In this document: positions 7,906 to 15,738 of the stretch, piece after piece
Numbering within the stretch: the stretch's first letter is position 1
Layout of the letters: the number at the start of each line of letters is the position of its first letter
Source: Cytobacillus oceanisediminis 2691
GTDB lineage: Bacteria; Bacillota; Bacilli; Bacillales; Cytobacillaceae
Direction of reading: 5' to 3'
Length of the DNA: 64,000 bases
Assembly: GCF_007678455.1 (NCBI RefSeq)
Contig: NZ_VEEP01000007.1
Location: 192,541-256,540, forward strand
Position numbers and translations under genes: made by a program
Notes under the pieces: generated by a model
What the model saw: the letters and a program-made list of their open reading frames with translations, nothing else
Databases searched by the model: none
What the model was told of the DNA's origin: nothing

Positions 7906-9303
7906 ATGAAAGAGTTTGAGCAGCAATCCCGTTATGATGAATCGGAACCAGTCAACGAGCAGGAATCCCGGTACCATGAACCGGAACCGGTCAAGGAGCA
8001 GCAATCCAAGTATCATGAATCGGTAGCGGTCAAGGAGCAGGGATCCCGCTACCATGAATCGAAATCGGTCAACGAGCAGGAGTCCCGGTACCATGAACCC
8101 AAACCGGCCAATGATCAGCAACCCCGGTACCCTGTATCGGAACCGGTCAAAAAGTCCAATAAGTTCAAAAGCATTTTATCAACTGTCATGGCTGGAGTGG
8201 TCGGTTCGGCTATAACGCTTGCGGCTGTTAATTTTACCGAAACAGATGCTGGGCAAAAGGAGCAGGCCCAGACGGAAACAGCAGCAGAAAGCAGTTCAAA
8301 TATTGTGACGACCCCTACATCTGCAAAAAGCTCAGGATCGATTGCCGATATCATTGAGGATTCCTCTAAATCGATTGTCGGTATCACCAATATTCAGCAG
8401 CAAAGCAATCCTTTTTCCCGCAGCCAGGGCAATGTTGAAACCGGTTCTGGTTCTGGGGTGATTTTCAAGAAAGAAGGGAATAATGCCTTTATCGTTACGA
8501 ATAACCATGTCATTGAGGGTGCATCCAAGGTGGAGGTTTCCCTGTATAATGGCGAGAAGGTTGATGCGCAAGTGGTCGGAGCAGACGCGTTAACTGATTT
8601 GGCGGTTATTAAAATCGAGGCAGCCAAGGCGGCGGATGTCATCGAATTCGGTGATTCTTCAGCCTTAAGACCTGGCGACCAGGTACTGGCCATCGGAAAC
8701 CCGCTCGGCCTGGACTTATCACGGACTGTCACTCAAGGAATCGTCAGTGCGGTTGACCGGTCCATCTCAGTGCCGACTTCTGCCGGGGAATGGGAAATGA
8801 ATGTCATCCAGACCGACGCAGCAATTAACCCGGGGAACAGCGGCGGCGCATTGATCAATACAGATGGAAAAGTAATTGGAATCAATAGTTTAAAAATCTC
8901 GCAAAATGGAGTGGAAGGCCTTGGCTTTGCGATTCCGAGCCAGGAGGCACTGCCAATCGTCAACCAGCTGATTGAAACAGGAAAAGTTGAACGCCCTTAT
9001 TTAGGTGTAAGTCTTGCTGATTTGGAGCAGATCCCTGAAATGTATCTCAAAAATCTGCCAGACAATGTGGACTCCGGTACGATGGTTACCAGCGTCGATC
9101 CAAATTCCGCAGCAGCCAAAGCAGGCCTTCAGGAACAAGATATCATCGTCGGCATCAATGATGCACAAGTGAAAAGTGCGAGTGACCTAAGGAGATATAT
9201 GTATACCAAGCTTAATAAGGGTGACAGTGCACAGGTGAAAATTTACCGTGACGGCAAACAGCAAACTTTGAAAGTTGTGTTGTCTGCTTCAAGTGTTGAA
9301 TAA
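7906..9303 (+). CDS. HtrA/DegP-like membrane-anchored serine protease
   Basis: The 465-residue protein has four parts. Residues 4-81 are six tandem 13-residue repeats of the type NEQESRYHEPEPV, predicted cytoplasmic and charged. A single membrane anchor follows at about 89-107. A trypsin-like domain carries the triad His201 (TNNHVIEG), Asp231 (LTDLAV) and Ser312 (NPGNSGGAL). A C-terminal PDZ domain starts near residue 365. Such proteases degrade or refold damaged exported proteins at the membrane-wall interface. The next gene, 12 bases downstream, is a PrsA-like foldase, so the pair looks like an envelope quality-control unit. The perfect 13-residue phasing of the N-terminal repeats is unusual. 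Confidence 0.93.
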   Translation: MKEFEQQSRYDESEPVNEQESRYHEPEPVKEQQSKYHESVAVKEQGSRYHESKSVNEQESRYHEPKPANDQQPRYPVSEPVKKSNKFKSILSTVMAGVVGSAITLAAVNFTETDAGQKEQAQTETAAESSSNIVTTPTSAKSSGSIADIIEDSSKSIVGITNIQQQSNPFSRSQGNVETGSGSGVIFKKEGNNAFIVTNNHVIEGASKVEVSLYNGEKVDAQVVGADALTDLAVIKIEAAKAADVIEFGDSSALRPGDQVLAIGNPLGLDLSRTVTQGIVSAVDRSISVPTSAGEWEMNVIQTDAAINPGNSGGALINTDGKVIGINSLKISQNGVEGLGFAIPSQEALPIVNQLIETGKVERPYLGVSLADLEQIPEMYLKNLPDNVDSGTMVTSVDPNSAAAKAGLQEQDIIVGINDAQVKSASDLRRYMYTKLNKGDSAQVKIYRDGKQQTLKVVLSASSVE

Positions 9304-9315
9304 TGGAGGGAAATA

Positions 9316-10194
9316 ATGATTGCTTATATGAAAAAGAATAAATTGATGCTGACTTTTGCCGTAATTACCTTAGCACTTCTCTTGATTTTTGCAACAGCTT
9401 TTTCAAAAACAGAGACAGCAGCGAGCGTCAACGGTGAAAAAATCACAAAGGATGAATTGAACACAAAATTAACGGAGATGTATGGCGCCGATACATTGGA
9501 TTCACTGATCACCAATAAAGTGATTGAAATGGAAGCTGATAAGCAAAAGGTAAAAGTAACGGGAAATGAAATAGATGAAGAACTGACAAAACTCCAAGAA
9601 TCCTATGGCGGTGAAGATGCTTTTGCAGCGGCACTTGAACAGAACAAAGTGTCAATCGACAGGATCAGGGAGGACATTCACATGTATCTCCTTGCTGAAA
9701 AAATGATTAAACCTTCTATCAAAGTGACGGAAGAAGAAATGAAAACATACTTCGAGGAAAATAAAGAAAGTTTTGATCAAAAAGAACAAGTAAAAGCAAG
9801 CCATATCTTAGTCGAAGATGAGGCAACGGCAAAGAAAGTCAAGAAAGAGCTGGACAGTGGCAAAGACTTTGCTGAATTAGCCAAAGAATATTCCACGGAT
9901 GCAAGCAATGCAGCTAAAGGAGGAGACCTCGGCTATTTCGGAAAGGGAGAGATGGCGAAAGAATTCGAGGAAGCAGCCTTCGGAATGAAAGTGGGGGAAG
10001 TCAGTGCCCCGATAAAAACAGACTTTGGCTACCATATCATTAAAGTTGCCGATAAAAAAGCGGCAAAGACGGCGGTATTCGAGGATCATAAGAAAGAAAT
10101 CAAGGAATCTTTATTCGACCAAAAAATCCAGACTGAATATCCAAACTGGCTTGAAAAGAAAAAGGCAGATTACAAAATTAAAAGAAATCTATAG
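9316..10194 (+). CDS. PrsA-like extracytoplasmic peptidyl-prolyl isomerase
   Basis: This 292-residue protein has a SurA-like N-terminal region (VNGEKITKDELNTKL). A parvulin domain (rotamase family) lies at about residues 150-245, with QVKASHILVEDEATAKKV, LAKEYSTDASNAAKGGDLGYF and VGEVSAPIKTDFGYHIIKV. The N-terminus is a hydrophobic signal sequence with no cysteine lipobox. Unlike classical PrsA it is therefore probably a signal-anchored or secreted protein rather than a lipoprotein. It would assist folding of secreted proteins outside the membrane. It is co-transcribed with the HtrA-like protease, and GGAGGG stands five bases before its ATG. Confidence 0.9.
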   Translation: MIAYMKKNKLMLTFAVITLALLLIFATAFSKTETAASVNGEKITKDELNTKLTEMYGADTLDSLITNKVIEMEADKQKVKVTGNEIDEELTKLQESYGGEDAFAAALEQNKVSIDRIREDIHMYLLAEKMIKPSIKVTEEEMKTYFEENKESFDQKEQVKASHILVEDEATAKKVKKELDSGKDFAELAKEYSTDASNAAKGGDLGYFGKGEMAKEFEEAAFGMKVGEVSAPIKTDFGYHIIKVADKKAAKTAVFEDHKKEIKESLFDQKIQTEYPNWLEKKKADYKIKRNL

Positions 10195-10201
10195 TTTTGA
10201 A

Positions 10202-10231
10202 GGAACCTCTGCAGCTTTGCAGGGGTTTTTG
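10202..10231 (+). terminator. Intrinsic terminator after the foldase gene
   Basis: AACCTCTGCA and TGCAGGGGTT pair around a GCTT loop and are followed by a T-run. Confidence 0.85.
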
Positions 10232-10241
10232 TATTTTATTC

Positions 10242-10270
10242 TTGCAGAAGGAGTTTCTTATACGATAAAA
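10242..10270 (+). promoter_or_regulatory. Candidate sigma-A promoter for the ZIP transporter
   Basis: TTGCAG, a 17-base spacer and ATAAAA form a passable promoter. Its expected start site falls inside the first MntR-like palindrome, a layout that fits repression. It is the best of several weak candidates in this region. Confidence 0.35.
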
Positions 10271-10271
10271 T

Positions 10272-10287
10272 GTTTACTTAAGGAAAC
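10272..10287 (+). promoter_or_regulatory. MntR-like operator 1
   Basis: GTTTACTTAAGGAAAC is a 16-bp palindrome with two mismatched positions. It closely resembles the B. subtilis MntR box as I recall it (TTTGCCTTAAGGAAAC type). A related copy lies exactly 70 bases downstream. Confidence 0.6.
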
Positions 10288-10341
10288 TTTTTAGGGTAAA
10301 TGCATATATTGTTAGGGTAAAGGGATTCTTGCATCTTGAAA

Positions 10342-10357
10342 GTTTACCAAAGGAAAC
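10342..10357 (+). promoter_or_regulatory. MntR-like operator 2
   Basis: GTTTACCAAAGGAAAC repeats the first operator in the same orientation. Both are followed by a TTTTAG-GTAA motif, so the duplicated unit is longer than the palindrome. This copy is less symmetric than the first. Confidence 0.5.
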
Positions 10358-10471
10358 ATTTTAGTGTAAGACTATTTTTCGAACTGTTGAATGGATTCAT
10401 TCAGGTAACAGACATAGACGATGAATTCCCGTTGGGTCAGCACAAATATCGATTTTAAAAGGAGAATATCA

Positions 10472-11281
10472 ATGACAGAGGAGATTTTATTTGCTTTCGG
10501 TTTGACATTATTTGCAGGCCTTGCCACAGGAATTGGCAGTGTCCTTGCTTTTTTTACATCACGGACGAATACAAAATTCCTTTCGCTGGCTCTTGGATTT
10601 TCAGCCGGGGTCATGATCTATGTATCGATGATTGAAATCTTTGTCAAAGCCAAGGATGCTCTCGTTTCGGCGATGGGCGTGCAATTGGGAAACTGGGCGA
10701 CCGTGGGCGGTTTTTTCGCGGGAATTGTATTGATTGCCTTAATTGATAAGTTCATACCGAAGCAGGGAAATCCTCATGAACTGAAGAAAGTTGAGGATAT
10801 GAACATCTCCAATAAACCTTCCAACGACGCAGCTTTATTGAAAATGGGTACATTCACTGCGCTTGCGATTGGAATTCACAATTTTCCGGAGGGAATTGCA
10901 ACCTTCACCTCCGCAATCCAGGATCCTGCATTAGGTGTTGCCATTGCGATTGCCATTGCCATCCATAACATTCCGGAGGGAATCGCCGTTTCCGTGCCAG
11001 TCTATTTCGCGACCGGAGATAAAAAGAAAGCTTTCAAGCTATCATTTTTGTCCGGGTTATCAGAGCCGATCGGCGCACTGGCGGCTTACCTGTTCCTGAT
11101 GCCATTCTTGAACGATATTATGTTCGGCGTCATTTTTGCCGCGGTTGCCGGAATCATGGTCTTCATTTCACTTGATGAACTGTTGCCCGCCGCGAAAAAA
11201 TACGATGAATCACACCTCGCGATTTATGGGGTGGTAGCCGGTATGGCGGTCATGGCTGTGAGTTTGTTGTTGTTTATATAA
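10472..11281 (+). CDS. zupT: ZIP-family divalent metal transporter (ZupT type)
   Basis: The 269-residue membrane protein has eight predicted membrane segments. It carries the paired metal-binding motifs HNFPEGIATF and HNIPEGIAVS, the signature of ZIP transporters such as ZupT, which import zinc, manganese or iron. The frame opens earlier, but GGAG at 10461-10464 fixes the ATG at 10472. Two MntR-like operators upstream suggest control by manganese, so manganese uptake is an attractive function; that is inference. A second ZIP gene lies at 43597. Confidence 0.93.
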   Translation: MTEEILFAFGLTLFAGLATGIGSVLAFFTSRTNTKFLSLALGFSAGVMIYVSMIEIFVKAKDALVSAMGVQLGNWATVGGFFAGIVLIALIDKFIPKQGNPHELKKVEDMNISNKPSNDAALLKMGTFTALAIGIHNFPEGIATFTSAIQDPALGVAIAIAIAIHNIPEGIAVSVPVYFATGDKKKAFKLSFLSGLSEPIGALAAYLFLMPFLNDIMFGVIFAAVAGIMVFISLDELLPAAKKYDESHLAIYGVVAGMAVMAVSLLLFI

Positions 11282-11319
11282 ATTTGCAAGGGGATAATTT
11301 ACTATTATTTTCCATTTGG

Positions 11320-11354
11320 AAAGAGTGGCTTGTAGCAAAAAGGCCACTCTTTTT
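11320..11354 (+). terminator. Intrinsic terminator after zupT
   Basis: AAGAGTGGC and GCCACTCTT pair across a short loop and are followed by TTTT. A 79-codon frame through this point is not regarded as a gene. Confidence 0.88.
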
Positions 11355-11465
11355 AGTTCTTTCGATATTGGGAAAATTCAAAAATAGAACTTTGTGCATG
11401 AGACTTTTGTGTAAACGTGTATTTTTACCTGATTCGAAAGTCTCAAAAATGAATAGTTTAGCATA

Positions 11466-11495
11466 TTGTTGTTATCAGAATATTTTAAATATAAT
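11466..11495 (+). promoter_or_regulatory. Sigma-A-like promoter of the subtilisin gene
   Basis: TTGTTG, an 18-base spacer and a perfect TATAAT lie 48 bases before the start codon. Confidence 0.55.
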
Positions 11496-11542
11496 AGATT
11501 TTGTAAAACCAGCAACACCATAAAATGCAGAGGAGTGGTTAG

Positions 11543-12784
11543 ATGAAAAGAAGGAAAGCACTTGGAGCGGCACTACTAAGCATGACAATGGGCTTATCTT
11601 TATTCACGGCCGGGGCATTTGGCCAGGCACCAGAGGCACAGGATTCATACCGGGTATTAGTTCAGGGTCCTGCAGCTGAAAAGGCTAAGGCAAAAGATCA
11701 ATACGGTACCAGATGGGATTTTGGGGCGAATGGTTTTACAACAACGGTTAATGCCAAGCAATACCAGGCACTTTTGAAAAATAAGAATCTAAAAGTAGAG
11801 ACAGTTCAACAATTGCAGCTGGAAGCGAAGCCTGGCGCTGTGGCGCAAGCGTCACCTTCCGATCGGACTCCATGGGGAATGGAAGCAATCTATAATGATA
11901 GTAATCTTCAGGCTACATCTGGCGGCAATGGAATTAAGGTTGCAGTACTGGATACAGGAGTTAATATTAACCATAGTGATTTAACTGGAAGTGCAGAACA
12001 ATGTAAGGATTTCACCAACCGAAGGACTGCCCTCGTGGATGGTTCTTGTACGGATAAGAACGGGCATGGTACCCATGTTGCCGGTACAGTACTTGCCCAC
12101 GGTGGAACTGGCCTGGGAATTTACGGGGTAGCGCCTGAAGCAGACCTTTGGGCTTATAAGGTTCTGAATGACCAGGGCTCAGGCTATTCCGATGATATCG
12201 CAGGTGCGATTCAGCATGCTGCAGATCAAGCAGTCAGTACAAATTCAAAAGTTGTCATTTCGATGTCACTTGGATCCAGCAGCAAGAGCACACTAATTGC
12301 AGACGCTGTTGACTATGCATATGGAAAAGGTGTCCTGGTTGTTGCAGCAGCTGGAAACAGCGGCCCTAATGCAGATACAATCGGCTATCCGGGTGCCCTT
12401 GTTAACGCAGTTGCAGTCGCCGCACTTGAAAATGTCCAGGAAAACGGTACATACCGTGTCGCTGACTTCTCATCCCGCGGAAACCCTGCTACAGATGGTG
12501 ACTTTGTCATCCAGGAGCGCGATGTAGAAGTTTCTGCTCCAGGAAGAGCAATTGAATCCACATGGTTTGATGGAACGTATAACACAATCAGCGGAACATC
12601 AATGGCGACTCCGCACGTTTCCGGATTGGCTGCGAAAATCTGGGCTGCTAACCCAAGCATGACTCACAAACAGCTTCGCGCTGAACTGCAGAACCGTGCC
12701 AAAGCGAATGATATCCTTGGTGGATCAGGTGCAGCATCAGGTGATGACTATGCATCAGGATTTGGATTCCCGCGTGTGAAGTAA
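11543..12784 (+). CDS. Secreted subtilisin-like serine protease (peptidase S8)
   Basis: The 413-residue preproprotein has a Sec signal peptide (about residues 1-27), an inhibitor-I9-type propeptide (YRVLVQGPAAEKAKAK onward, to about 105) and a mature subtilase domain. The catalytic triad is Asp137 (VLDTGVN), His175 (NGHGTHVAG) and Ser353 (GTSMATPH). Two cysteines in the catalytic domain (AEQCKDF and DGSCTD) could form a disulfide. They recall the Antarctic Bacillus subtilisins S39/S41 and sphericase rather than classical subtilisin, which lacks cysteine. It is monocistronic, with its own promoter and a terminator directly after. Confidence 0.95.
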   Translation: MKRRKALGAALLSMTMGLSLFTAGAFGQAPEAQDSYRVLVQGPAAEKAKAKDQYGTRWDFGANGFTTTVNAKQYQALLKNKNLKVETVQQLQLEAKPGAVAQASPSDRTPWGMEAIYNDSNLQATSGGNGIKVAVLDTGVNINHSDLTGSAEQCKDFTNRRTALVDGSCTDKNGHGTHVAGTVLAHGGTGLGIYGVAPEADLWAYKVLNDQGSGYSDDIAGAIQHAADQAVSTNSKVVISMSLGSSSKSTLIADAVDYAYGKGVLVVAAAGNSGPNADTIGYPGALVNAVAVAALENVQENGTYRVADFSSRGNPATDGDFVIQERDVEVSAPGRAIESTWFDGTYNTISGTSMATPHVSGLAAKIWAANPSMTHKQLRAELQNRAKANDILGGSGAASGDDYASGFGFPRVK

Positions 12785-12794
12785 ATATATTGTG

Positions 12795-12835
12795 AAAAAA
12801 CCGCTTAATAAATGAGTTGATTGAGCGGTTTTTTT
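12795..12835 (+). terminator. Intrinsic terminator of the subtilisin gene
   Basis: AAAAAACCGCT and AGCGGTTTTTT form a stem that would work in both directions. Confidence 0.88.
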
Positions 12836-12869
12836 GTGTAAATTGGAAGAAAATGCCCGGAATTTCCAG

Positions 12870-12990
12870 TTCGCCAATAAAATTAGATTTTCGCCAATAA
12901 ATTAGTGGATTTCGCCAATAAAAAAATATTTTCGCCAATAAAATTTGAAAATCGCCAATAAAGTTGTGAAAACCGCCAATAAAATGATTC
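12870..12990. repeat. Intergenic array of about 20-bp repeats (CGCCAATAAA type)
   Basis: Six copies of CGCCAATAAA occur in the same orientation at 20-21-bp spacing, each followed by 8-10 variable A/T-rich bases. The array lies between the subtilisin terminator and the convergent CAP-domain gene. The same motif appears inside the array at 62791. Confidence 0.88.
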
Positions 12991-13080
12991 AAGCATGAAA
13001 AAGCGCCAGACATTGTATTGAAAATCAGTCTAAATCATGCCTCTTCATACGAAAAAAACGATATCGCAGGGACAATTTTT

Positions 13081-13220
13081 ATTTATATAGCTAGTTTCTG
13101 ATTAATATAGTGAGTTTCTGATTAATATAGCGACTTTTTTATTTATATAGCGACTTTCCGATTAATATAGCGACTTTTTCATTTATATAGCGAAAAATTC
13201 ATTTTTATAGCGAATTGGAA
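13081..13220. repeat. Intergenic array of about 20-bp repeats (TATAGCGACTTT type)
   Basis: Seven copies of a unit like TTATATAGCGACTTTTTCAT follow one another with small changes, mainly swapping TTAATATAG for TTATATAG. It shares its intergenic space with the preceding array, about 90 bases away, but its sequence differs. No gene is seen in 12836-13268. Confidence 0.88.
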
Positions 13221-13268
13221 ATTATCCGCGACTTTTTCCAGCCAGCTGTATTACTTTATGACACGTTT

Positions 13269-14387
13269 TTAAAACTTCCTCTTACTATAAAAGTTCTCTG
13301 TAAAATAAGGTTCATGCTTCGGGCCAAATGCGACGCCGACACCAAGCAGTTTGAAGTCTGGTTTCAGGATATTCTCCCGGTGCCCGAGTGAGTTCATCAA
13401 GCCTTCATGGGCAAAGATGCTGCTGAATTGGCCGTATGCGAGATTTTCCCCTGCGACGGAAAAGGCGATATCGTCTTCAGCCATCCTGTCAAAAGGTGAC
13501 TGGCCTTCAGGATTCGTGTGGCTGAAATATGAGTTCTCCGCCATATCGGCACTGTGCTTGCGCGCAGTCACCCTGACCGGATCGTCCCATGTGAGGATGC
13601 CTAAACCATGAACGACCCTGGATGCATTCGTCAAATCGAACAACTGGTATTCAAAACCTTCCTTCAAGGCATCACTTGCTTCCGTATAAAATCCCGCCTT
13701 ACTTTGCTCCAGTTTTTCGCTGATAATCTGGATGGCTGTTACGTTATTATTCCTGTGTTTATCATAAAAAACAGTCACATAGCTGTCATCGATATTGTAG
13801 ACGTCATAGTCCTGGTCCTTCTGGAACTGGTAATAGACAAGCCCTTTCCTGATTTCACCCAGTGGTTCCCCAAGTGTCTGGCGGACGGTTTCTTTCGGAA
13901 CTCCATATTTGATGCCATTTTTGGCCGCAATCAGGTCCTGGTTGGTAAACAGAGCATTCACTGTTCCGTCATTGCTGTAGGAAACCATGGTGAAGTTCTG
14001 AAAATTTTCATGATAGGCATGCCACTCTGTTCCGTACTCATTCACGGAAACCCGTTTCGGAGCGCCGAGCTGTTTTTCAACTTCTCCCTTTACATCACCA
14101 ACTCCAATATTGTGGATGGTGAATGTTACCTCAGAAGGTGTTTCCAGCTCTGGCTTTGATACTTTAGGCAAAATCTTCTCATCCTGTGTCAGTTCTTCTT
14201 TTTTCTCATTAACCTGCCAGATCAGCTGATTAATTCCACTATTGAGTTTCTCCAGCGCAGAAGCAAACTCCGGGTTTTCCTTTAGATTCTCTATTTCGTT
14301 TTTTATAGTCTCTTTATTTTCAGTAAGATATGGCCATGAAAAATAAGCCAAAGCCCCGATAATCAGAAGCGAAAATAAACGTCTCAA
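13269..14387 (-). CDS. CAP-domain (SCP/YkwD-like) exported protein
   Basis: The 372-residue protein begins with one hydrophobic segment (LFSLLIIGALAYFSWPYLT), likely a signal anchor. The middle region (about 85-235) has two related segments (GVGDVKGEVEKQLGAPKRVSVNE and GVPKETVRQTLGEPLGEIRKG) that match the CAP-associated domain. The C-terminal CAP domain has NASRVVHGLGILTWDDPV, ARKHSADMAENSYFSHTNPEG and the conserved GENLAYGQ and LGHRENIL. This architecture is that of B. subtilis YlbC. The role of such extracellular CAP proteins is not well established. The start is TTG with a GGTGA-type site upstream. Confidence 0.88.
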   Translation of the reverse strand: MRRLFSLLIIGALAYFSWPYLTENKETIKNEIENLKENPEFASALEKLNSGINQLIWQVNEKKEELTQDEKILPKVSKPELETPSEVTFTIHNIGVGDVKGEVEKQLGAPKRVSVNEYGTEWHAYHENFQNFTMVSYSNDGTVNALFTNQDLIAAKNGIKYGVPKETVRQTLGEPLGEIRKGLVYYQFQKDQDYDVYNIDDSYVTVFYDKHRNNNVTAIQIISEKLEQSKAGFYTEASDALKEGFEYQLFDLTNASRVVHGLGILTWDDPVRVTARKHSADMAENSYFSHTNPEGQSPFDRMAEDDIAFSVAGENLAYGQFSSIFAHEGLMNSLGHRENILKPDFKLLGVGVAFGPKHEPYFTENFYSKRKF

Positions 14388-14508
14388 AACTGATGGTCAC
14401 CATCCTTTATTCCTTATCCCCAATATACCCATTAATCCATAATTAAAAAGCATAACGGCAAAGGGAAATGTGAAACCTAATTAATTCAAACTGCCCAAAA
14501 TGACCTAT

Positions 14509-14526
14509 TTGTGAATAATTTCACAA
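14509..14526 (+). promoter_or_regulatory. Rex-type operator
   Basis: TTGTGAATAATTTCACAA has perfect arms TTGTGAA and TTCACAA separated by four bases, the standard Rex (NADH/NAD+-sensing repressor) box. It lies 90 bases before the DoxX-like gene. Confidence 0.65.
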
Positions 14527-14616
14527 AATGTTCATAACTCTGATGATCAAATCTGTAACTCAGACTGTATTATTACTATATCGATAGTGTTTACATTGCC
14601 ACAGGAGGTTTTACTC

Positions 14617-15612
14617 ATGAAAAAACTATTACAAATCATCATCGGGTTAGGATTCATTCTAACACCTTTATATACAAATGCTCACGTAAAATGGTTCACA
14701 GAGGTAGCACCAATGAAAGAAACCATTGAAAATATCTTATCTCCATTATTCATGGGCCTATCCTTACTGGCAGCAGTCGTTCTTGCTTCATTAACACTAT
14801 TTATCCCCAAAATGGCCCAATGGCCGCTTATCAAAAAGTGGGATGATTTCCTTTCTGGTTTCAGGAAGTATTCAAGATATATTTTAAAATACGGAACGGC
14901 AGCAGCATTGATCATCCAGGTCACTAATGGCACCCTTTTCGCACCTGAATTCCATATTGACAGCACATTGATGACGATTTTAGTATGGGCGGCAATAGGC
15001 CTTCTTCTTGTGCCCCATCATATTGCAACAAAGTTCGGAGCATCACTTTTACTCATTTTATTCGTCATGGTCACTGTTAATCATGGCATTTTCTATATGC
15101 TTGACTACGGCTTTTATTTAGCGATCATTGGCGTGTTGCTTGTTGGCAAAACAAAGCTGGAAAAGGTAGGTTTCCCATTTTTGTATTTAGGCACAGGCCT
15201 CTCTCTTTGCTGGGTAGCTGTTGAAAAATGGGTGTACCCAACGATGTCGCTGGATATCGTCGCGAACCACCATGTGCCTACTTTTGGATTCGAACCAGCG
15301 GCCTTCATTGTCATGGCCGCCTTTGTCGAATTCGTCGTCGGTTATTTGCTGGTCGTCGGAATCCTGAACCGAGTTCTCGGATTTGTTGTCACTACCATCT
15401 TTATCCTGACAACTATGCTATTCGGATTCACAGAAGTCATCGGCCACTTCATGATCCATATCGTCCTGATCATTTTCATCATCGAAGGCGTTTCCTTCTA
15501 CAATCCGCCAATCAAGCTGCACAAGACAAAAGTGGATCAATTTGTGTTTATATTCTTGAACTTCATTTTTGTTTTATCGGCATTTGTGCTGATTTATTAT
15601 CGATTTGCTTAA
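14617..15612 (+). CDS. DoxX-like multi-pass membrane protein
   Basis: This 331-residue, very hydrophobic protein has about eight to nine membrane segments. A signal-like N-terminus (LLQIIIGLGFILTPLYTNAHVKWF) leaves a histidine just outside the membrane. Its C-terminal half (GTGLSLCWVAVEKWVYPTMS, then VEFVVGYLLVVGILNRV) resembles DoxX/quinol oxidase-associated families, but I place it only at the level of likeness. The ATG at 14617 is chosen because AGGAGG ends six to seven bases before it; the frame opens earlier at a GTG. A perfect Rex-type box upstream hints that it is made when NADH is high, in keeping with a respiratory or redox role. Confidence 0.65.
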   Translation: MKKLLQIIIGLGFILTPLYTNAHVKWFTEVAPMKETIENILSPLFMGLSLLAAVVLASLTLFIPKMAQWPLIKKWDDFLSGFRKYSRYILKYGTAAALIIQVTNGTLFAPEFHIDSTLMTILVWAAIGLLLVPHHIATKFGASLLLILFVMVTVNHGIFYMLDYGFYLAIIGVLLVGKTKLEKVGFPFLYLGTGLSLCWVAVEKWVYPTMSLDIVANHHVPTFGFEPAAFIVMAAFVEFVVGYLLVVGILNRVLGFVVTTIFILTTMLFGFTEVIGHFMIHIVLIIFIIEGVSFYNPPIKLHKTKVDQFVFIFLNFIFVLSAFVLIYYRFA

Positions 15613-15620
15613 GGACATGA

Positions 15621-15650
15621 AACAGCCGCAGAAATTGAGGCTGTTTTTCT
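15621..15650 (+). terminator. Intrinsic terminator after the DoxX-like gene
   Basis: ACAGCC and GGCTGT form the stem, followed by a T-rich tail. Confidence 0.8.
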
Positions 15651-15674
15651 TTTTGGGAATTATCAGACCATTTG

Positions 15675-15704
15675 TTGACGCTTGCTTCTGTTCTTTGTTA
15701 CGAT
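15675..15704 (+). promoter_or_regulatory. Sigma-A-like promoter of the kyn operon
   Basis: TTGACG, an 18-base spacer and TACGAT lie 35 bases before the kynU start. Confidence 0.6.
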
Positions 15705-15738
15705 TTCTCTAGTTGCAAATGGGATGGGAGAGATGACG

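Noticed and set aside
11284-11523. 79-codon ORF after zupT
   Set aside because: It contains the zupT terminator, has no Shine-Dalgarno and shows no family likeness.
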